Shown one piece after another: positions 35,521 to 48,334 of a stretch of DNA of 64,000 nucleotides. Made by a program: the position numbers and the translations under genes. Within the stretch, counting starts at the first letter, position 1, and every line of letters starts with the position of its first letter. Origin of the DNA: Perca fluviatilis (taxonomy: Eukaryota; Chordata; Actinopteri; Perciformes; Percidae); assembly GCF_010015445.1 (NCBI RefSeq), contig NC_053123.1, forward strand, positions 9,178,434 to 9,242,433. Direction: 5' to 3'. The notes under the pieces were generated by a model that did not search any database, was not told the DNA's origin, and saw only the letters and a program-made list of their open reading frames with translations.

Positions 35521-36497
35521 CAGCTTCAGATCCTCAGGTCTGCCTTTTTGAAACAGCTGCTTAAAGAGCCTTGAATACCTCAGGAGGTCAAAGGACACAG
35601 TTGCTTAAGAACAGTGGGTTAGAGCCAAAAATGGATTGCGCTCGTCTCCTTATTCTGCCGTGCCCCCGCCCCCCCCCCCCAATGAGAATTAGCAAGGCTT
35701 CATTGTTTTTGATCTCAGGTTGAGATGTGACCAGTTGGGGTTAAAGAAAAACCCAGTTTTCCAGAGTTTAACCAGATCCTGTGTGTCCTAAGACAATGCG
35801 TTGACAGGATTCGTTTTGGCCGATCAGCCCGTTGACAGGATTCGTTTGGACGATCAGCCCGAAACATGCGCGTCGGCGCCAGAAAGCGTTTCCGTGTGGA
35901 CGGCCCCTAAATCTTTAGTTTCCTGTCCTCTTTTTCCAGACGGGCAGTGTGTTTTTGTGTGACACTTGACAGGGTTATATCTGGAACATCAACAGTTTAC
36001 GTGGTAAAACCTGGTTCATCCGCTGCTTGTTTTGCTTGGAGATGTGTGGAGGAAGTGCAAAGGCGTTCCATATTCCAACTCCAACAAGCGCATAACAACA
36101 CAGGACTCTTTTTATATTTCATACTGCTTCCAATGTCTCCACTGTCAAGCTTGTTTTCTACCCATCCCTCCTCCTCTCTTTCTTTTTAGCTTTACTGGTC
36201 TGGGGATTCTAGTAGTCCAACACCAGTAGACCAGCTTGTTCAAGACAAAGGTGTTTGTAGTTTCTGTCTCTCTATACGGTAATTCTCTCCGTTTTAGTCA
36301 ACCGATGTGCGCCGAATGGAGGTGGGTGTGTGTGTGGGGGGGGGGGGGCGGGCTGCAAGTGTCATCACTGGGCATGTGAGATGATACAGGGAAGAGAGTA
36401 AGAGGGAAAGGATCGACAGCACGCATAAAGATATCTTGTTACAAAGGCTGATGGGCATTTTTTGAGGGAGTGTCCACCCCTGTGACCGTGGAACGAA
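35521..36497. other. Intron sequence, no gene seen
   Basis: A tandem pair with 'cgttgacaggattcgttt...cgatcagcccg' lies near 35800-35860. A poly-C run lies near 35670 and a poly-G run near 36338. No gene recognised. Confidence 0.5.

Positions 36498-36548
<51 letters not shown>
36498..36548. repeat. (AC)n microsatellite
   Basis: About 50 bp of perfect AC repeats. Confidence 0.97.
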
Positions 36549-36550
<2 letters not shown>

Positions 36551-36670
36551 CTGAGGTTGAAGAGAAACTTAACTAACTATAGTGTACATATCGGCCGACC
36601 TGCTACACAGACACATTTAAATGAATATGAATCCTTTCCAATAGACTGGATTCTGGACATTTCCAGAGGT

Positions 36671-36834
36671 TATACTATATTCTTTGACTTTTAAGTAAAG
36701 GAAACCCCACTTGTGTCCCACAGTCAGGTTACATGCCATAGCTGGGATGGAGCTGAATCTGACAACCATGGCCTATGTTTTCAAGGCTGCTGAATATTAG
36801 TATCTAATCTACACTCCCATCCTAGCTAGTACTC

Positions 36835-36837
<3 letters not shown>
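36671..36837 (+). repeat. 167-bp segment duplicated at 46024-46190 (copy 1)
   Basis: Matches 46024-46190 over its whole length with one difference that I see (CCCC against CACC near 36705) and no length change. Both copies run straight into a long AC array on the right. The left flanks are unrelated beyond the TATACTATATTC junction. Confidence 0.92.

Positions 36838-36922
<85 letters not shown>
36836..36922. repeat. (AC)n microsatellite
   Basis: About 85 bp of perfect AC, at the right edge of duplicated copy 1. Confidence 0.97.
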
Positions 36923-36926
<4 letters not shown>

Positions 36927-37084
36927 ATCCCATATATCTCTCTTTGCTCTTTTGTTGACATATTGGCCTAACCTTTCTCAACTTTACCTTACAGCCTGAG
37001 GGCTGGGAGGATGATGGGGATGTTCCTTTCCTCAAGCTAACTTTTTCACAAGAACCCTTTTTAGTTGCATTTAGCAACCATGTA

Positions 37085-37470
37085 TAGACACACTGTAACT
37101 AAAATGTGGGTCGCGGACCCATTTTGGGAAAGGTTGTGTCAATAAATAATTAAATAAATAATACTTAATGCGCATCTGATTTCGGACAGTCTTTTATTTT
37201 GAAAAGAATATTTTGACGCGCAGCAGTCCAGCACCGGAGCGCTCACGTAAAGTTTGTGTTGATGTTCGGAGGCAAGATGGCGAAGCGCAAATATGACCCC
37301 GGAGTATTTAAAATGTGGATTTTCGTACATTGAGGATAAAAAGGGACAACCCCCCCCCCATTGTGTGATATGTAATTAAGTGCTTGCACATGGGGGCATG
37401 AAACCATCCAAAAAATACGTGTATTTACAGGACACTTGTCACCAAAACATTTTTCTGAGGAGCGGCCGAG
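37085..37470 (+). pseudogene. hAT (ZBED5-like) transposase N-terminal remnant
   Basis: The ATG at 37278 opens MAKRKYD and, with stops and shifts, continues through text resembling a BED zinc finger (SYIEDK-like, then VIKCLHMG, then a HxxxC-like RTLVTK). The TGGGTCGCGGACCCATTTTGGG palindromic text just upstream resembles the ends of this hAT group. Heavily decayed. Identification is from partial motif similarity. Confidence 0.55.
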
Positions 37471-38375
37471 TCAACCTTCGTACGTACGTGCAGTCAACAT
37501 CACACACTTTCTGCAGCTTCTTTTTGACGAAAGAAGCTCTTGTTGAATGCACTTATTGAGCGTTGCTTTGGACAAAAGCGTCCTTCATATGAAAACAGTA
37601 TAATGAATGTACGGTACCACTACTGTGGGTTTATTTTGTCATGTTTAAATCTCAAATTCTATATTTAGTCATTTCCACTACATTAAACCGAACTTTAAAC
37701 TGTTTTACCTATGTCTCTATATGATTTAACTCAGGACGTTCTATATCAAAAAGACGATATAGGAACAATGTATTGTCAAGTAACTGGTAACCGTTTTACA
37801 TGTTGTAGTGTCTATTTAGCATTGGCTTGACTTGATCAGTAACACAATTTGCTGAATCTCCATATATTGAACAGTCTATCAATGAGTCAGTCTTTCAGTT
37901 TATTGATCTATTTTACTGTGTGTCTTGCTGGCTAGTTATGTCCTGTATCAGCTTGGTTTTTTTTCTGTGGCCATTGGTCTAGATGTTTCTAAGTGTATGA
38001 CAGCCCTGGGTTTGCAGCAATTCTCAGTTGGAAAAACAAATTGCAGTCTACTGGATTTTGCACTGTCAGGTCCTGTGTGTGTATGTGTGTGTGTTTATAG
38101 TAAAGTGTGTGTGTATGTGTTCTGAAAGAAAGCGCGCAAAGTGGACAACCATACCCTGAGAGAATCAGAGTGTGCGTGCGTGTGTCAGAGATGAGAACAG
38201 GATTGTGTGTGTGAGTTTGTGAGCGAGGGAGAAACGGGCTGCCTCGCTGCTTTTTCTGGGGCAGGCTATCAGGCAGCCAGGCAGCAGGGAGGGATAATAA
38301 CAGAAGCTGTTACATTCTTGTGGTTTCTCTGATTTCAGCATGAGGCAGGGGGCTGGCTCTGGCTGACTCACGGCT

Positions 38376-38424
<49 letters not shown>

Positions 38425-39003
38425 CTCTCTCTGCCTCTATGCCATCATGGAAGCTCCTAGCAAGAGGACAATACATGACATTTCCTGGGACACTTTAATC
38501 TATGACACATTAATTACAGGACTATGAATCTGTGCATATTTGAGCACCTCTTGGTCAAGCATTAACCTAGCAACTGAATAAGACTGGCTAAGCTATTACT
38601 GTGAGCAGCGGCAACAATTTTACTTTAGTTTGTTAGGTCTCTTCTACAGGCCGTTGTTGGGCCAATTTTAGATGCTTGCAGTTGAAGACCGGCACTTATT
38701 TCGATAGTAAATATCTTGGTATATGATGGTCGCGTTTCAATACAATTGCAGTGTATTGATTTTCAGAGGAGTTGATAAATTGTCATAGCTACACGAGCGT
38801 AACAAAAGCACCTTCGTTCATTGATCAACTCCAACATCAATACAATTCTAGAAACACTTAGCTGTGTGTGCTGGTTGGAAATGAATGGCATGCCATTGTG
38901 CCCGTGTTCAATAGGAGCAAGGTGACCTAACAAAAGCATTTAGAGGGATTTTAGATTACTAGTGCAGTGCCCGTTCACAACATGCCTGTTCGTAGCTTTT
39001 GCG
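37471..39003. other. Intron sequence with (CT)n array
   Basis: A (CT)n array lies at 38380-38420. A 'cgttgctttggacaaaagcgtc' type repeat tail lies near 37561. No gene recognised. Confidence 0.5.
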
Positions 39004-39283
39004 GCGATATTGTAGGGTTGACAATTGGTGCTTTCACAAAATATTTACACAATGAAATGTTTGATAAAATAAATCATCAGTAATGTGGATAAAATGACTA
39101 AGTGGGTAACGGCAAATAATAGAACTGCTAGAACATTCTGGTAAGTTCAGAAAATGACTGACTTTGCTGTAATGTAGCCTTTATAACCAGGAAAAGACAA
39201 TTATGCCATATTACGATATCCAAAATTTAAGACGATGTCGAGCCTCATGTATCAATATAATAGCGATATATTGCCCAGCCCTA
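39004..39283. mobile_element. hAT-like element (GGGCTGGGCGATAT family), left-truncated
   Basis: Matches 62562-62847 (shared 'ttggtgctttcacaaaatatt', 'ccaggaaaagaca', 'acgatatccaaaat') and ends at ATATTGCCCAGCCCTA. The left terminus is missing. Confidence 0.75.
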
Positions 39284-39840
39284 TTTACATTTTTAGTAAA
39301 AACAATAGCTAAAAGACATGCATAAACAGTGCACTTATAAATGTTACTCCACCTCCACCAACATCACAACATCAATTCATTCAACCTTTATTTATACTCG
39401 AGAGATCATTGAGGGGAGGCCCTCATTTGCAATGACATTGAGTCAATTACAACGACCATAACCCAAACAACAACACAGAAAAGGCAAAGTCAGGCAAAGT
39501 CAGTGTGCTGTGTTTCTCGTGCTTGGTGGCTCTCAGTGCCTGCTCACATTTCTATTCTCGACAGCATTACTAGTATTCCACTATATAACAGCATTACTCT
39601 GAAGTTGAATCTGTTTCATTGGTTCATTTAAGCCCTCACTTAGGTCTGGGGTTGCACTAATCTTCTTTTGTAAAATCAGATTAATGCAGAACAGGCTAAA
39701 TCATGCACTGTTTAAACCATGTTTTTGAAACCCGGTTTGAGTTTGCGGTATACCAGGTCAATGCTGCACACGAAATGCCATCTGTTTGGTAACACCACCA
39801 CAAATACATAACCTGTACTGGCCTACATACATAACCTTTA
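39284..39840. other. Intron sequence; possible LINE tail
   Basis: 'caacctttatttatactcgagagatcattgagg' type text near 39380 resembles an old LINE 3' end. Otherwise nothing recognised. Confidence 0.35.
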
Positions 39841-40110
39841 TAATCTCGCATTGCCAGACCTATCTCCATAGCGCTGTGGAGTAAGGTCTGGCCACACCGT
39901 AGATACATTCTAGCATAGGAGGAGAAAACCAAAAAAAACTTTCTGTGTTGTTTTGCATATCTTAACACTGATCACAATCCTCTCGCTAAAGCTCCGGACG
40001 CAGCGACAGTGGCTCTGCAAAATGGTCTCGGGAAGGAACTTGTTTTGGTGGGACATTTGCACCCCGCAGAAGAAAACGCCACATACAATAATACATGAAG
40101 TTAACTGTTC
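39841..40110. mobile_element. Terminal-hairpin DNA element, related subfamily
   Basis: Begins TAATCTCGCATTGCCAGACC with the hairpin CCAGACC...GGTCTGG. Internal 'ggctctgcaaaatggtctcg' parallels 'gcacgactattttgcagcggct' of the copies at 2012 and 63284 on the opposite strand. The right boundary is uncertain. Confidence 0.6.
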
Positions 40111-40132
40111 ACACATTACGTGAGCTGTTTAA

Positions 40133-40390
40133 AGGTCGCCTGGCATGAAAATTTCACTTTGAGTTTTTTTAACATTAATATGAGTTCCCCCAGCCTGCCA
40201 ATGGTCCCCCAGTGGCTAGAAATGGCGATAGGTGTAAACCGAGCCCTGGGTATCCTGCTCTGCCTTTGCGAAAATGAAAGCTCAGATGGGCCGATCTGGA
40301 ATCTTCTCCTTATGAGGTCATAAGGAGCAAGGTTACCTCCGATTTCTCTGCTTTGCCCGCTGCTTTCCCATAGCAAAGAGATTTTTATAA
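40133..40390 (-). mobile_element. TTAA MITE (AGGTCCCATG family), truncated reverse copy
   Basis: TTAA at 40129-40132 precedes AGGTCGCCTGGCATGAAA. Reverse-complement similarity to 32227-32748 covers roughly its right half and fades near 40370. The other end is missing, with a Harbinger-type element starting 15 bp beyond. Confidence 0.8.
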
Positions 40391-40404
40391 ACGACAACAC
40401 ACTG

Positions 40405-41248
40405 AGGGCTAGATTTACTAACACTAGCGCAGTTTGCGCTGCGTCCGTTTATGCGAGTTCGGTAATAGCGCACGCTATGCTTCCACAGTTTGCGTAGTAT
40501 TTATCAACCCTGACACCCATCAGGCAATCAGCGTCTTTCTCCGCCCACTATACCGTAAATTGCGCTGTAGCAAAGCGGTACTGGTGCTATGATATGGCTG
40601 AGTGCAGACTGCGATATCCCCACTGCTGATGCTATGACTGTTTGAAATGATCCTGATGCCAATATTTGTAATGTAGCGAGGAGTTTAACAACTGCTGGAA
40701 TGGGATGTGAACGCTGAGTGGGAGATTCAATTTCATCTTTGATTTCTTCCAGTAACTCTAATATTGCATGGCTGCTTGATCTGTAACGCTAAATGATGTT
40801 GTGTTCACTGACAAAGTGTGATTCTTCTGTTAAAAATATTTTCAGCCTCGCCTATGTCTTCGTCTTGCTCAAATTGCTGTGGCCATTTCACCAGCGGCAT
40901 AAAGGTCTACGAGGAAACTTGATTGCGGCTGGTTTAAAGAGGCGGAGAATTTCCCCCGCAGAATAGAGGCGCGCTCTTACTGACAGTCTTTGTAAATACC
41001 ACGGAATATATAATTAGGTGCACTTTGCGCTTATCCTCCCACCTTTTGGGTGGAACTCCCACTTTCCCCACGACCCTCCTACCGAACGGCATATTGAAAC
41101 GCTGTAACTTGTTCTCGCTCATGTGGCAGACAATCTGCGATTTTACCCAAGTGCGCCCTGTTTGTAAATAGCCCGCATCGGTTACGTCCGTCTTTGCGAC
41201 CAATTAGCGCCTGGAAACAGGCGCAAGCGGCTTGATAAATCTAGCCCT
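40405..41248 (-). mobile_element. PIF/Harbinger-type element, decayed, 844 bp
   Basis: Ends AGGGCTAGATTTACTAA and (reverse complement) AGGGCTAGATTTATCAA form inverted repeats. The interior encodes part of a HARBI1-like transposase on the minus strand. The 3-bp target duplication expected of Harbinger is not visible. Confidence 0.75.
40528..40788 (-). pseudogene. HARBI1-like transposase fragment
   Basis: An 86-codon open stretch too short for most frame listings. It reads RSHPIPAVVKLLATLQILA, then SGSFQTVIASAVGISQSALS, then HIIAPV. This is the helix-turn-helix-like N-terminal part of Harbinger transposases, where 'GS(F)..VVG..VGISQ/K..VSR' is the usual pattern. Later DDE parts are not seen. 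Confidence 0.75.
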
Positions 41249-42522
41249 GAGAGTGGACATCCTGCATGTGAGCCACGCGCCGGATATCCGGCTTTATCCT
41301 TAAAGGTACTTCCGCTGATCCAGACCAGCAACCTTATAAACGCCACAAAGAACATGTAGTCTGTGTACATTACCAGTGTAATTTTAACCATGCTAAATGC
41401 TACAGAATACATCAACTCTTAATAACAGTTGCTAAAATTTTCCATCCTTTCCATGGCTAATGAAACGGTTTTGATAATCCATTTGTACATAATGTAAATA
41501 TACACGTTTGATGTATGTTTTGACCATGTACACAACAAAGACATTGCTAATATTAATTTCTTTGAAACCACAGCACTATTGTCTGTACTAACAGCAATAC
41601 ATGAAGACGCCCCTTGGTATTTTGTAGAAAGAAAACTGTGGCCTTGGAAGGGATTAATGCAGATGCAAATTTCTGCCTTCATACCTCAAGACATGCAAAA
41701 AAAAAAAAAAAAAAGACTAATTGCTGTCTCAGTATTTCTTCACCAAGAGCTAACCTTATTTTCTACAGCGTGGAAACATTGTACAGGCAGTGAGGTGATT
41801 GTCAGGTGGGCCCACGCTTTCCTGTTTTGGCCCTGTTTACCAACCACAATGTGTTCCACCCACCTCCATCTCTTCATCTTAACCCTTTTCATACAACCAG
41901 CGGTACAGAGACATCCCTAACACCTCTCCCACACACATGCGTCTTGTTACATGAGCACTATAATACATTCAATCAAACTTCAACTTCAACTTTTTGAAAT
42001 CGCTCTCTTCTGTTGAATTTTCTTGTGTTACAGCAGGGCCTGCCAGTTTGCAGTTAAATGTATTGATTTATATTAGGATAATGTATAGGTCCTCCATCTT
42101 GAGCATTCACAGTATACTTCTAGCCACACACGGTTTCTTACAACCAAAAAAAAACACCTCCGTTTCCCCCCTAGCTGCAGAAACTTTGAGGCTTGTACCG
42201 CAGCAGGTCAAAACCATGCTGCTGTCTGACATGTCAATGTGGCACAAAAAGCAACGTGGTAGACAAGTCGAACCGTAGCAGTGGGTTTGTAGAAATAAGT
42301 CGCAAGCAGACTGCTTAGCGATTGCTGTTGAAGTCATTTTGACTTAAAAAGATTGGGCGATCATCACAAAATATCAGAGAGAGAGAGCGAGAGAAAGAGA
42401 GGGGTGTGGCATAGACTAAAACTCACACAGAGCTTCAGGTTCCCTGAATTATGCATGAAGCAGAATCCCTTTCATCAGCAAAGTAGAGCAGACACTGTAG
42501 GCCTACAGTATGTCCCATCCGT

Positions 42523-42592
<70 letters not shown>

Positions 42593-44040
42593 GCCACAGC
42601 AGGTGCAGCTATGTACAACGTGCTAAAGGCAAAAACGGTTTCTCTCAGATGTGAACATTTGTGCTTAAGGCACCTAAGCAATTAATTTTCAGATGTTGTA
42701 CATGAGTTTGTATGTGAGCATGAGGATATACAGTAGGTGGGAACGAGACAACCGTGTGTTTTAGCATGTTGTACTGTGTGTGTATACGTTTGTACTTTTG
42801 GTCCTAATATTACCAAAGGCAGAAGCGATTTGTCCGTCCTCTTAGCGTTGTTAGATATTGCGGATTTACCACTCCGCTTTCAATTGACGCTCATGTGAAG
42901 GATGGAGTTAGGCAGTTGTGTAATAATGCAAATTTGTGTGTGCATATGTTGCATTACCATAAACCCACTGTACATTTCTAGCCAGAGGTAACCTCTTTGG
43001 ATGCATCTAGGCAGGGAATTAAAGCACTGTCTTTTACTTTTCCACTCATTTGCTTATATTTTTACTTTATACTTTTGTGTATCATCATCTTTCATCATCA
43101 TCATGTGCTTTTGTGTCATTCATCATTTATTCAGTTTAAGTGTCTGTAATAAAAATAGGCCTGTAGATTAGGCTGTATTGTAATTTTTCCCACAGAGACC
43201 ATGAGAATACATTGTTAAAAATCAAGCTAATCTCTTTTCAGTGCCTGAGCAAGTGACCTTTTGGAGACGGTACAGCATTGATACTATGGACACGTTTCAG
43301 TCAAGCTCAGATCAGCTGCAGGAGATGCAGAGTTTCCAGGAAAATGACTGTTGTATTGCCTCTAAAGGATTAGGCTGACGATAAAAGCCTTTTCCTAGTA
43401 CTCTTTCCTCAACAACCTGCTGCCTATCTCTCATTTGAAATGTCAGCCCCGGTCTAATTCTGTTTCTCAGCAAAGAGCAGGGATAGAATATCCAAGGCTT
43501 CTTAGAAAAAAAGCTTTGAGTAGTGTGATGGCAGACAGATAAATAACGAGATGGGCTGATGAGACGAGTTCCGATAGGCTTAGTGAATGACTACCACGGC
43601 CTGAACAGCTATAGCTTCTAAGAATAGGCATACAGGGTTATCCTGAGGATAAGGGTTGCCAAAAATCCTGCCTTTTTAATAGGAGTATTTTTAAATGAAG
43701 CTCATCTTGGTCTTGTCACCAGTAATGTAGGGTGGGTACAATTTCTCCACACTGTTCGTGTTGCTCTTCTGAGGAGAGTTAAATCAATATTTGTGAACAT
43801 GAGATACTCTCTCTCAAAGGCAGAAATCACACAAGTCTCAAACTTAGGATGTCATAAATTTTTTATTATTATTTTTTTTTTTTATATACCCAAATGAGCT
43901 CCGTTCAGAAACCGAACATGTACCAATATACTCAGAACATTGTCCTGGGTGCTCTGTGTCACCTATAACCTCTTTCCCATATTTGTTTTACATTTTTTTA
44001 GTTTTAGCACTCTATTTTCTATTTGGGCGGACTGACAGAC
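41249..44040. other. Intron sequence with one CA array
   Basis: A (CA)n array lies at 42526-42590 and a poly-A run near 41699. TTAAAGGTACTTCCGCTG at 41299 looks like the start of another TTAA element, but no matching end was found. No gene recognised. Confidence 0.5.
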
Positions 44041-44044
44041 TGAT

Positions 44045-44600
44045 CTCATAAAGTGGCGTATGTATGACACGCCAATTCGTATGCTGTTTTTGCATGTTAT
44101 TAAGACGCATAATCGCTTTTTTAGCGCGTTTATCAACGCCGTTCGGCCACCATTGACCTGCATTACGTGTGAATTTTTGCCGTAGCGAGTAGTATAAAAG
44201 GACGGAAGTCCGCGGATGGGTAAAACGCAGGACTTTCCCCCAGGAGAGCCGGGATCGCGTCCCGCGTGTGGCGTTTATCAACCGTTAAAATTTTTTTTAA
44301 AAAAAAATACGTTTTTTTTTAAAGCCTTCCCCAATGTTTCGTTCCTAAACCCAACCGTTTGTTTTCCTAAGCGTGTGACGTTGGTCACCGTCGTGTGGTA
44401 GTCGTTTTCTTGTGTTACTAAAGCCTTTCCCAATGTTCTTTTCCTAAACCCAACCTTTTTTTTTTTTTTAATACACGCGGGTGACGTTGTTCTCGCGATA
44501 AGACGCCACGTGGTGTGTATGTGTACATCTGCTGTAAGATAACCCGCCATTTGGCTTTAGGAAAGTGGCGTGTATGTTTACACAAAGTCATGATGTCATG
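44045..44600. repeat. Dispersed repeat with internal duplication
   Basis: Begins near CATAAAGTGGCGTATGTATG and ends near GGAAAGTGGCGTGTATG, so the TGGCGTRTATG word recurs at both ends in direct orientation. 'cctt(t)ccc(c)aatgtt...cctaaacccaacc' occurs twice (44323-44362 and 44424-44458). A GGGATCGCGTCCCGCG hairpin-like segment lies in the middle. Class unknown. Confidence 0.5.
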
Positions 44601-45915
44601 TTGATTTTGGAGAGAGTTGTTCATGTTTACTAATATTTTTGGACTGTCTTAGATGCTTAGACCATGGGAATAACCTGTTTTGAATAATTTAAAATAAGCA
44701 AAGTTCCCCTTTAACACTGAGTTGATTGACTCTACTATTCAAATAATTAGTATGCTGTGTTAGAATGGTGTCATACTTCATTGGTAAGCAGGTTATTTCA
44801 TTGTAAGACCTGTATGAGGGCCTTGGTGCATTCGGGGAAAAGCTAGAGCTGCTTTCACATGATCAGCGTCAAAGTGCAAAGCTGCATAATTCCATTTTTA
44901 TTTTGAATGTTTGGAGTGTTGACGCCTCCACTCAGCAACTGCTGAAGAAAATCCCAGCGCCCTGATGCTCAGACGTTAAACTTTGACCTAGTTTGACAAA
45001 GACCACAGAGCAAGCTCGTCGTGTGAAAATCCTTAAAGCTAGAGTACATTATACACTTGCAAAAACTGCATTCAAACGTCCGAATTTCAAACCAAATATA
45101 GATATTTGTTTTTAAGCTTTCAACAGACTTGGGTGCGGAGAATTTTCCAGTAGGATCTTTCTAGTAGGTTGCCGGATCACCTAGGTTACTGTAGGTATTC
45201 ACACATGCACAAACGGTTCGTATTAAGCGTGAACAATTGAGATGCAAAAGAGCCGAGATCAGCTCTCCCGCACACATGAATATGTATGCGCTGTTCTTGT
45301 GCGTATGTGTGCGTCGTTTGTTCTTTACGGCGTGTGCGGTGTAAAGGGAGCTGTTACACTCCAATGATGAGAGGCTGATTAACTTACTGCTTATTGATCC
45401 TGCACTCTGTTAAAGACACACTTGCTGAGAGTGGCGCTTAAAGAATTGATACCATCCAGATAGATCTTTTATCTGAAGAATAACACCATACTACTGCAGA
45501 TACAAAGGGAGGGCTAATGAAAGAAGCACTGAACTGTGCGTCGGAGTGGTGAAAGAGGGCAAATGTCAAAGTTAGTTTCTTATTGATTCATCTTACGTAC
45601 ATCCCCTCAACTAGTCACTATACTTGCCCAGAAATGGTCAAAGGTCTAAATACATGTTACTAGAAAATAAAGCCGTGTAGCTGAGTTGTTATGCCGCTAA
45701 CCTAGCCTATTGCAGCACTTCTGCCGAGCCGCGGGGGGTGTGTGTGTGCTTGGTGCAGAACACCTGGCCTCCCTGCTGGTGGGGCAGGAATGTGCAGGGT
45801 TGAGGTGGATGCAGGTGGAAATTTGCTGCGTGGTCAGAACACGACCCCTGGTAACGTTTAAAGGTGCCAGCGTCGGCAGGAAAGGAAAAATCAGGGGAAT
45901 GTGCTGCTTTAATCG
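44601..45915. other. Intron sequence, no gene seen
   Basis: No coding or classifiable repeat recognised. Confidence 0.5.
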
Positions 45916-45927
45916 TGTGTGTGTGTG

Positions 45928-45996
<69 letters not shown>
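45916..45996. repeat. (GT)n-(CA)n microsatellite
   Basis: A short GT tract switches to about 70 bp of CA with a self-complementary junction at GTGTGTCACACAC. Confidence 0.96.
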
Positions 45997-46001
<5 letters not shown>

Positions 46002-46023
46002 ATATATATTATATTATATATAT

Positions 46024-46346
<323 letters not shown>

Positions 46347-46968
46347 AGTCAGTCAGTGTGTGTGTGTCACTGTCCTACCCCTTTCATGTTTAGCTTTTTC
46401 ATTTGAAATTCCTTTCATTTTTTTGCCACTACATTGCAGTGGTGGTAGATAATGGCCTATACGTTTTACATAAATAAAAAATACACTCTGACAAGCCCAG
46501 ATATTTATTGTATTCTTTTCCAACTAATCCATTAGTCCAGGGGAAGTCTTTTTAAGTTACTTTGCTTTTTTCTGTTGCTTGTTGAAACTTCAATTAAATA
46601 AAGTAGTATAAAAGCCCTGTAGCAAATGCATCCAGAACAGGGGTCTTCAACGTGTTTTAAGGCAAGGACCCCTCAACTGAAAGAGAGACGGAGCAGGGGC
46701 CCCCTACTACATATATTTTATAAAATGTAGTTGCTTAATAAACTGGGCCTACAATAACGTGTAGGGCGGCCTAAAGCCTTTACACATACCTTTTTTAGTG
46801 CATAGAATACTAAGCTATTCAAATAGCTTAATAATTGTTGGCATGTTTTTTTTAAATCATGTTTTAATACATAAATGAGTCACAGTGAGTCATTAGGAGG
46901 AACACTGTCTCCGGATGGCTACCTTAGTGACTACCTTACCTATAGGCCAGTTAGCAGTTGGGATTTAT

Positions 46969-47588
46969 TACGGGTGTAAGAAAAAATCGATACACTTGAA
47001 TATCGCGATATACTATTTTGCAATACTGTATCGATTTTCAAAAAGGCAATATCGATTATTATTTTTTTTACGTTCAAAAATATTCATGTAAGACAGTGGT
47101 TCACGTTAATGTTGTGTTCAAACCCCCCTACCGCTAGATGGCTATGCTGAGACGCACCACTAATGTCCTTGCCTAGCAGTGCCTAGCAGTGCCTAACTGT
47201 GCCTAACTGTGCCTAACTGTGCCTAACTGTGCCTAACTGTGCCTAACCGTGCCTAACAGTGCCTGACTTTTTGCTAGAAGCTAACAATGTAGCTATGGCC
47301 TACTTTAGCACATAAAAATGTGCTCACTAAGAACCTGTGAACCACAATCCCAAACTGGCAGTTTGATTTTCTGTGTACTTAGTTGTTTACCTAAAGTAAT
47401 CTTCTTTTGACTTTTATGAACATTATGTCTTTTTTTTTAAATATTAGTTTTTCTAAAATTATACTTTAAAAAAAATCAAAATATATCGCCTTATGCACAG
47501 TATTGAAATATATTGTAATATATTAACTTGTGACCCATGTATCGTGATATGTATCGTATCGCCAGATTCTTGCCAATACACAGCCCTA
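46969..47588. mobile_element. hAT-type element (nested), 620 bp
   Basis: An exact 8-bp duplication GGATTTAT flanks it (46961-46968, 47589-47596). Ends TACGGGTGT and (reverse complement) TAGGGCTGTG are similar. The inside shows 'tatcgatttt' / 'gtatcgtgatatg' text and a 10-bp minisatellite. It inserted after the outer element. Confidence 0.9.
47171..47266. repeat. 10-bp minisatellite, about 9-10 copies
   Basis: Unit GCCTAACTGT, with variants GCCTAGCAGT (first two), GCCTAACCGT and GCCTAACAGT at the ends. The central five copies are identical, indicating recent slippage. Confidence 0.95.
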
Positions 47589-47734
47589 GGATTTATATTT
47601 GCTAATAATATTTTGGATTCATGTTCAGACTTTTTATTTTTATTTTTGAACAATAATTTGGAGCCCCCTGCATTGACTCTGAGGAGGACCCCATAGGGGT
47701 CCCGCACCCCCTGTTGAAGATCCCTGATCTAGAA

Positions 47735-48266
47735 AGTGCCATGTCTTCATTAAAGCTGTCACCTGTGCTGCCCGCGGAGTTGGCTACAGGGTTCTTACCT
47801 GTTTGGTAGAATCCAGCTTTGTGACTGATGATTCAGAGAAATGCCAAAGCAGCAGTCTGTGAGCTATTAATTTAAATCATTTATTAAACCAACTGTTTGA
47901 TGTAATAGTCCAACTGTTGGTCGAATTCTTCCCAGGACTCAACTTGGAACACTAAATGAATCATTTTGGATGTCAAAGAGGGACGGTACATGAAACTGCT
48001 GCTGCTGGGGCAGAACAACAGGATCTGGTGGTTTACGTCCAGACGGATGTGTGGTAGTGCTAGATAAACGTCTAAATATCGCCACAAAATAAACGTCAGT
48101 TGAATTTCTATTCGTTGTTTTTGTTGTGTTTTGTGTTCACAAATTTACGGAGGAGCAGCTATTTGCTTGCAGTGTTAGCTGAAAGCAGGAAACCCTAAAA
48201 ATGTGGGTTTTCTCCATCACTGCTAGCCAGCCACCACAGTGACATTTGTGCTATATGTAAATTCCA

Positions 48267-48334
<68 letters not shown>

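Larger units (their letters stand above)
46638..47726. mobile_element. hAT-type element (outer), carries a nested hAT
   Basis: Ends CAGGGGTCTTCAACG and (reverse complement) CAGGGATCTTCAACA. Flanking 8-mers ATCCAGAA (46630-46637) and ATCTAGAA (47727-47734) match at 7 of 8. Without the nested 620-bp insert and its target copy the element is about 460 bp. No transposase. Confidence 0.88.

Noticed and set aside
41299..41316. Possible eighth TTAA element starting TTAAAGGTACTTCCGCTG
   Set aside because: No inverted partner end with TTAA could be found downstream.
47884..48087. A 67-codon minus-strand frame ending FQVESWEEFDQQLDYYIKQL
   Set aside because: Looks protein-like, but I recognise no family, and its setting is a repeat-rich intron. 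Possibly a transposon scrap.
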